From NCBI RefSeq assembly GCF_014646195.1, contig NZ_BMMZ01000013.1:1-64000 (forward strand): a stretch of DNA of 64,000 nucleotides, written 5' to 3'. Position 1 is the first letter of the stretch. Each line of letters opens with the position of its first letter. Of the stretch, positions 59,674 through 64,000 are shown in pieces. The translations under genes and the position numbers were made by a program. The stretch is from Microlunatus endophyticus (lineage in GTDB: Bacteria > Actinomycetota > Actinomycetes > Propionibacteriales > Propionibacteriaceae). The notes under the pieces are model-generated. The model saw nothing but the letters and a program-made list of their open reading frames with translations. It searched no databases and had not been told where the DNA came from.

Positions 59674-60634
59674 AGTCGCCTCCCCAGTAGTGGCCCTCGA
59701 GCTGGGTCCGTCGTTGCATGATCAGATCGTTGAGCACCGATGAAGCGCCGAACCGGAACCAGTGCGGATGCAGCCATTCCGGACCCGCGACCTCGCGGAC
59801 CGCAACCAGGTAACGGATCGCGTCCTTGGCCGTACGGATCCCCCCGGCCGGTTTGACCGCTCGCTGTTCGCCGGTGGCCCGCTTCCAGTCGTGGACCGCC
59901 TGCAACATCACGTGGGTGACCGGGAGCGTCGCAGCCGGGCTGACCTTGCCGGTCGAGGTCTTGATGAAGTCGCCGCCGGCCAGCAGCGCGAGCCAGGATG
60001 CTTTGCGGACGTTGTCGTAGGTGGCGAGCTCCCCGGTCTCGAGGATCACCTTGAGCCGGGCCGCTCCGGCGGCCTGTTTGACCGCGACGATCTCGTCGTA
60101 GACCTTGCCGTAGTGGCCTGCCAGGAAGGCACCGCGATCGATCACCATGTCGATCTCGTCGGCACCGGCCGCGACGGCCGACTCGACGTCGGCGATCTTG
60201 ACCGGCAGCGCCGCCCTGCCGGACGGGAAGGCGGTCGCGACCGAGGCGATGTTGATCTTCGTCCCGGTATTCTCGCTGCCCGCCAGGGCACCTGCGGCGA
60301 CCGGGACAAGATCGGGATAGATGCAGATCGCGGCCACCCGCGGTGTGTCCGGCCGCTCCGGGTCCGGCTGCAGGCCCTTGCGGACCAGGTTGCGCACCTT
60401 GCCGGCAGTGTCGGCGCCCTCGAGCGTTGTCAGGTCGACCATCGAGATCGCCAGATCGATCGCGGTCAGTTTGGACTGCTTCTTGATCGACCGAGTCGCC
60501 AGGGCGGTGGCCCGCTGCTCGAGCGCGACCGGGTCGACCCCCGGCAGTCCGTCGAGGAAGCGGCGCAACCGGACCTCGTCGGCGACCACGTCGGCGAACG
60601 CCGCTGGCACGACTCCGGTGGCGGTCTCAGACAT
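59657..60634 (-). CDS. deoC: Deoxyribose-phosphate aldolase
   Basis: A 325-aa class I aldolase that splits 2-deoxyribose 5-phosphate into glyceraldehyde 3-phosphate and acetaldehyde. It has the Schiff-base lysine in DFIKTSTGK, the second Lys in RAVKPAGGIRTAKDA, and the Asp region ADEIDMVIDRGAFL. It is about 70 residues longer than E. coli DeoC, with an N-terminal helical extension (LRRFLDGLPGVDPVALEQRA) typical of the long DeoC form. It heads a three-gene operon with two aldehyde dehydrogenase genes and completes deoxynucleoside breakdown begun by the transporter and deaminases at 44-52 kb. No deoA or deoB gene is in the window. Confidence 0.95.
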   Translation of the reverse strand: MSETATGVVPAAFADVVADEVRLRRFLDGLPGVDPVALEQRATALATRSIKKQSKLTAIDLAISMVDLTTLEGADTAGKVRNLVRKGLQPDPERPDTPRVAAICIYPDLVPVAAGALAGSENTGTKINIASVATAFPSGRAALPVKIADVESAVAAGADEIDMVIDRGAFLAGHYGKVYDEIVAVKQAAGAARLKVILETGELATYDNVRKASWLALLAGGDFIKTSTGKVSPAATLPVTHVMLQAVHDWKRATGEQRAVKPAGGIRTAKDAIRYLVAVREVAGPEWLHPHWFRFGASSVLNDLIMQRRTQLEGHYWGGDYVSLD

Positions 60635-60643
60635 ACCGCGACC

Positions 60644-61627
60644 CTACCCGTTCCGGTGCCTCGCGATGCAGCGCCGGAGCGCGACCGTCGACTCGGGCCG
60701 GGCGCCCTTGACCGGCACCGCGGCGACGATGCCGTCCAGGATGCCCTTCGCGTACAGCGTCTCGTCGTGGGTGGTGATCCGCCGGGTGGTCGAGCCGCCG
60801 GTCCTGGCACCGGACTCGCTGTAGACCCAGGGGACCCTTGTCAGCAGCTGGACCAGCGCCAGGTTGCCCGGTTCAAGGCCGGACCTGCCGGTGAAATTCT
60901 CCTCGGTGATGGCGACCGGCCGGTGCTGGTCCCGACGGCGCGCGGCGGCGATGAGCCTGGCGTAGTGCGCGCTCTTCCTGGCCACGCCGGGATGGTTGAA
61001 CACCGTCCGGTCCGCGCCGTCGCCGCGCCACATGGCGTGATAGCGACCATGATGCTTGACACCCCGCTGGCTGTAGACCGCCTGGAAACTGTCGGTCTGG
61101 GTGTGGTCGTCGTGCACGCTGATCGCCAGGTCCGCATGGACCGTGTCGGCGATCTGTGCCCGGCGGGTCAGGCTGACCGTGCTGGTCGCCTTCTTCTTGG
61201 TCAGGACCACCCGGTAACCGATCTTCCGCAGATCCGCCGCGACACACAGGCTGATGCCGAAGACCTCGGTCATCTCCGGCTCGTTCGGGTAGTCGAAATC
61301 GGTCAGTCCGGTAGCCGCATTCCGGCTGCGGATCGAGCGGCCGCTGTGGCCGGGATCGATCACGATCACCGGCGCATGGGCCGGCGTGCTCTTCGGGGTC
61401 GCGGCAGGCGTTGCGATAGGCGTTGGGGTAGGCGCCGGATCGGATGCCGAGGCCGCGGCTGTCGGCGACGGGTCGGAGCCCGGCTGCCCGGTGCCGGACG
61501 GGGACCGGCCGGCGGTCGCGCGGGGCGGCGTACGAGCGGTCGGCTGGTTCGCGCAGCCGGCGAACAGCAGCAGGCAGGAGGCTACGATCGCCCCAACCGT
61601 CCGCCGGCCGAACCGAGGTCCGCTCAT
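60644..61627 (-). CDS. N-acetylmuramoyl-L-alanine amidase lipoprotein
   Basis: A 327-aa exported cell-wall hydrolase. The signal peptide with lipobox LLFAGC and a Pro/Thr/Ala linker of about 65 residues precede an Amidase_3 domain: zinc His in VIVIDPGHSG, Glu in YPNEPEMTEVFG, second His in LAISVHDDHT, and a later TEENF catalytic-type Glu. It should cleave between MurNAc and L-Ala. ATG 61627 is set by TAGGTT (minus strand 61640-61635), ending 7 nt upstream. Its start codon overlaps that of the divergent endonuclease-like gene. Confidence 0.88.
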   Translation of the reverse strand: MSGPRFGRRTVGAIVASCLLLFAGCANQPTARTPPRATAGRSPSGTGQPGSDPSPTAAASASDPAPTPTPIATPAATPKSTPAHAPVIVIDPGHSGRSIRSRNAATGLTDFDYPNEPEMTEVFGISLCVAADLRKIGYRVVLTKKKATSTVSLTRRAQIADTVHADLAISVHDDHTQTDSFQAVYSQRGVKHHGRYHAMWRGDGADRTVFNHPGVARKSAHYARLIAAARRRDQHRPVAITEENFTGRSGLEPGNLALVQLLTRVPWVYSESGARTGGSTTRRITTHDETLYAKGILDGIVAAVPVKGARPESTVALRRCIARHRNG

Positions 61628-62342
61628 GGCAGTCAACCTAGCCCCGATCCGATTGCTGACCTACAACGTTCATCGCTGGGGCGACGACCGGTCGGCGGTC
61701 ACCGAGGTGATCACCCGCTGCGCCCCGGATGTCGCGCTGATCCAGGAGGCGCCGACCTGGTGGGGCACCCGATGGCGGCGTAGGGCCTTCGCCCGCAGCG
61801 TCGGGATGCACTACGTCGCCGGGGCCGCCCGGACCATCGCCCTGGTTGCCGACCCGATCCGCTGGTCGGTCGCCCGGCGGCGGATCCGGCGGCCGTTGAT
61901 CCGGCGATGGAAGCGGTTCTGGACCCTGCAGCTGCCCGGCGGCGCGGTGGCGGTGCGGGGCGGCGAGCCGCCGATCACGCTGATCGGTTGTCATCTCGGC
62001 CTGGCCAACGCGGCCCGGCCGGCGGAACTGCAGCAGGCGCTCCGGCTGTCGCAGCCCGGCGAGCCGCTGATGGTCGTCGGCGACGTCAACGAACGTCCCG
62101 GCGGGCCGGTATGGCAGCTCGCGGCAACCCGCGGCCTGGCCGACGTCACCGCCGCTGACGGTCCGACCTTCCCGGCGTCGCACCCGCAGGCAAGGATCGA
62201 TGCCGTCTGGGTCTCACCCGGATTGTCGGTGTCCCGGATCGACCTGGCCCCGTTGGGGCTCGGCCACGACGTTCTGGTCCGGGCCTCCGATCACCTGCCG
62301 GTTCTGGTGGGGATCAGCAGCTCTCAGGCATCGGTCCGGTAG
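61626..62342 (+). CDS. Endonuclease/exonuclease/phosphatase family protein
   Basis: A 238-aa EEP-fold hydrolase: LLTYNVHRWGDD (Asn), Glu in VALIQEAPTW, GCHLGLANAARPAEL, DVNERPGGPVW (Asp/Asn) and SDHLPVLVGI (Asp/His). There is no signal peptide or TM. Substrates of such short members range from DNA to phospholipids and are not predictable. ATG 61626 has GAGG 7 nt upstream. It shares the CATG at 61625-61628 with the divergent amidase start, and its 3' end overlaps the convergent hydrolase gene by 19 bp. Confidence 0.87.
   Translation: MAVNLAPIRLLTYNVHRWGDDRSAVTEVITRCAPDVALIQEAPTWWGTRWRRRAFARSVGMHYVAGAARTIALVADPIRWSVARRRIRRPLIRRWKRFWTLQLPGGAVAVRGGEPPITLIGCHLGLANAARPAELQQALRLSQPGEPLMVVGDVNERPGGPVWQLAATRGLADVTAADGPTFPASHPQARIDAVWVSPGLSVSRIDLAPLGLGHDVLVRASDHLPVLVGISSSQASVR
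61635..61640 (-). promoter_or_regulatory. Leaderless-type -10 box (TAGGTT) of the amidase
   Basis: Read on the minus strand, TAGGTT ends 7 nt before ATG 61627. It lies inside the first codons of the divergent endonuclease-like gene. Confidence 0.5.
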
Positions 62343-63313
62343 GCCCCGCGGAGGACGTCGCGGACATGCGCCTGCCAGTCCCGGGACCGGGCTGAGGTGG
62401 CGGTCAGGACACTGGAGCCGTGCAGGTGCCCGGGCTCGCGGATCAGGTCGACCGCATTGCCCGCCTCCCGCAGCCGGTTGGCGTAGCGCTCGGTCGAATC
62501 CCGCAACGGGTCGAATTCGGAACTGATCACCAGAGTCGGCGGCAGACCAGAAAGATCCTCGATCTCCATCGGCAAGGCGTACGCGTCCCGTACCGCGGGT
62601 GGCAGGAAGCTGACGATCACCTCACCCAGAAAGGACAGGTCGGCATCCGAGGCGAAGCTCTCGCTCGGATCACCCGAGGTTTCGAAGGCGAGCATCGGCG
62701 ATTCGAGGGCGACGTGTATCGGCTGGGGCCCGCCGCGGTCGCGGATCCGCACCGAGGCGACGGCCGCCACATAGCCGCCGGAGGAGATCCCGCCGATCCC
62801 CAGCCGGGAGCTGTCGACGTCGAGGTCAGGATCCTGCAATGCGGTGTCGTAGGCCAGCAAGAGATCCTCGACACTTGCCGGATAGGGATCCTCGGGGGCC
62901 AGCCGGTAGCCGACCGAGAGGATCTGCAGGCCGGTCGCCTCGGCCCGGGCGGCGCAGATCCGGTCGTTGACGATCTCATCGACGCTGCCGAGCAGGAAGC
63001 CGCCGCCGTGACACCACACCTGGGTCGGATACGGCGAGGTCAGGTCGGCGGGCAGATACCGCCGCAGCCACAGCCGGCCCTGGGTCCCATGGTCCGTCTC
63101 CGGCCGGTCGATGCACCGGTTGCTGATCAACACCGAGGACGGTGACGGGGCGGTGAATTCGACGGCCAGCCGATCGGAGAGTTCCTTGAGCGCCCTCCGA
63201 CGGACCGTGGTGTCGGGGTCCCGCAGGCCAGGCAACGTGGCGCCGTGCTCGGCGATCCGGGTCAACCACACCGTCACGGGGTCGTTGAGGTCGAGCTGGA
63301 TCGGTTCCGTCAC
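62324..63313 (-). CDS. Alpha/beta hydrolase (HSL/GDXG esterase family)
   Basis: A 329-aa esterase of the hormone-sensitive-lipase-like group: oxyanion motif VWCHGGGFLLGS, nucleophile Ser in IGGISSGGYVAA, catalytic Asp in SSEFDPLRD and His in REPGHLHGSSV. There is no signal peptide. GTG 63313 is chosen because AGGAAGG lies shortly upstream and homology starts after it; an ATG 20 codons further up has no support. The substrate is probably an acyl ester. Confidence 0.88.
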   Translation of the reverse strand: MTEPIQLDLNDPVTVWLTRIAEHGATLPGLRDPDTTVRRRALKELSDRLAVEFTAPSPSSVLISNRCIDRPETDHGTQGRLWLRRYLPADLTSPYPTQVWCHGGGFLLGSVDEIVNDRICAARAEATGLQILSVGYRLAPEDPYPASVEDLLLAYDTALQDPDLDVDSSRLGIGGISSGGYVAAVASVRIRDRGGPQPIHVALESPMLAFETSGDPSESFASDADLSFLGEVIVSFLPPAVRDAYALPMEIEDLSGLPPTLVISSEFDPLRDSTERYANRLREAGNAVDLIREPGHLHGSSVLTATSARSRDWQAHVRDVLRGAYRTDA

Positions 63314-63416
63314 AGGGCCCTTCCTCGGATATGTCCGAAATCCCTGGCACGATAGCGTGCCGGAGTCCGGCACCGAGGCCGATCCGGCGCGCAGCGTGAA
63401 AATCCTGCGCGGACGC

Positions 63417-64000
63417 TCAGTCGAGCTTGATGATCATCTTGCCGGTGTTGTCGCCCTTGAGCATTCCGATGAATGCCGCGGGGGTGTTCTCCAACCCGTG
63501 TACGACGGTCTCCCGCGCGACGAGTTGCCCGGAGGCGTACCAGCCGCCGACGGTGCGGGTGAACTCGTCGGCGATGTCGGAGTGGTCTCCGACCAGGAAT
63601 CCGGTCATCGTCAGTCGGCTGCTGATGAACAGCCCGAGATTGCGCGGTCCCGGTTCCGGCTGCTCCTTGTTGTAGTTGGAGATCGACCCGCAGATGGCGA
63701 TCCGGCCGTGCAGATTCATCCGGCCGATCGCGGCCTCGAGCTGTTCGCCGCCGACGTTGTCGAAGAACACGTCGACACCGTCCGGCGCCGCTTGCGCCAG
63801 CAGTTCCGCGGCCGGACCGTCGTGGTAGTCGAAGACGCTGTCGAAGCCGAGAACGTCTCGCAGATAGTCGATCTTGGCGGGGCTGCCGGCGCTGCCGATC
63901 ACCTGCCGGGCGCCGGAAAGCTTCGCGAACTGGCCGACCATGCTGCCGACCGCTCCCGCCGCGCCGGAGACGAAGACGATGTCGCCGGGCTTGAACGAGG
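63417..64000 (-). CDS. NADP-dependent MDR oxidoreductase (partial, N-terminus beyond the window)
   Basis: The C-terminal 194 residues or so of a medium-chain dehydrogenase/reductase without zinc, of the CurA/leukotriene B4 dehydrogenase-like group. The visible part begins SFKPGDIVFVSGAAGAVGSMVGQ (in part), which is the NADP motif AAGAVG. It continues with GVDVFFDNVGGEQLEAAI, IAICGSISNYN and the typical end MLKGDNTGKMIIKL. The frame is open to the window edge, so the start lies outside. The likely role is reduction of an enone or alkenal. Confidence 0.9.
   Translation of the reverse strand, partial: SFKPGDIVFVSGAAGAVGSMVGQFAKLSGARQVIGSAGSPAKIDYLRDVLGFDSVFDYHDGPAAELLAQAAPDGVDVFFDNVGGEQLEAAIGRMNLHGRIAICGSISNYNKEQPEPGPRNLGLFISSRLTMTGFLVGDHSDIADEFTRTVGGWYASGQLVARETVVHGLENTPAAFIGMLKGDNTGKMIIKLD

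Overview
The window is a 64 kb piece of a high-GC actinobacterial chromosome. GTG starts are frequent, and many genes have a TAnnnT hexamer 6-9 nt before the start codon with no ribosome binding site. The sucC-sucD-purN-mdh neighbourhood, an AdoCbl-dependent methylmalonyl-CoA mutase and a histidine kinase carrying a PspC domain suggest the Propionibacteriales (Microlunatus-like). That placement is inference from gene content and order, not from a search. About 57 protein genes fill the window. I saw no rRNA, tRNA, CRISPR array, transposase or prophage, and no gene-free stretch over 300 bases.

Layout. 0.1-8.6 kb: aldo/keto reductase, stand-alone GAF protein, very large LuxR-type ATPase regulator, chorismate mutase, FAD dehydrogenase, GMP synthetase. 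8.6-13.0 kb: an envelope-stress type cluster, with a PspC/toast-rack operon facing a PspC-histidine kinase/response regulator operon across a 176-bp promoter region that holds a dyad. 13.0-18.5 kb: small membrane proteins, an Rrf2 regulator, a phospholipase D family protein and PcrA helicase. 18.6-20.8 kb: two tandem M23 peptidase genes, one frameshifted. 20.9-32.6 kb: a B12-binding mutase subunit, sucCD, a phosphotransferase, two membrane proteins, purN, a DUF3017 protein, three DUF4190 paralogs, an S10 peptidase and mdh. 32.8-43 kb: SGNH hydrolase, Ugd, CNNM/CorC protein, TrpS, a cation/proton antiporter with a UBP-type zinc finger, a phosphotransferase-like protein, the catalytic subunit of methylmalonyl-CoA mutase and a lipoprotein. 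43-55.5 kb: M20 amidohydrolase, then a nucleoside uptake and salvage operon (BMP lipoprotein, ATPase, two permeases, cytidine deaminase), a DUF559-type nuclease gene, adenosine deaminase, cardiolipin synthase and MetG. 55.5-64 kb: a MarR-MFS pair, the deoC-ALDH-ALDH-like operon, an amidase lipoprotein facing an endonuclease/exonuclease/phosphatase protein, an alpha/beta hydrolase and a partial MDR oxidoreductase.

How the parts connect. The B12 subunit (20.9 kb) and the mutase large subunit (40.8 kb) should form one methylmalonyl-CoA mutase whose product, succinyl-CoA, is the substrate of SucCD; malate dehydrogenase lies in the same block. The BMP transporter, Cdd, Add and DeoC with its dehydrogenases form a route for taking up and degrading (deoxy)nucleosides. 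The PspC cluster, two PLD/cardiolipin synthases, two M23 peptidases and an amidase concern the envelope.

The most notable observations are: an antiporter fused to a UBP zinc finger; a split mutase with methylmalonyl-specific residues and unlinked subunits; the divergent PspC two-component locus with a dyad on one promoter; a REP-like palindrome inside the pcrA reading frame; a long intergenic hairpin built from octamer repeats; repeated leaderless-type promoters; and two divergent gene pairs whose start codons overlap in a CATG.
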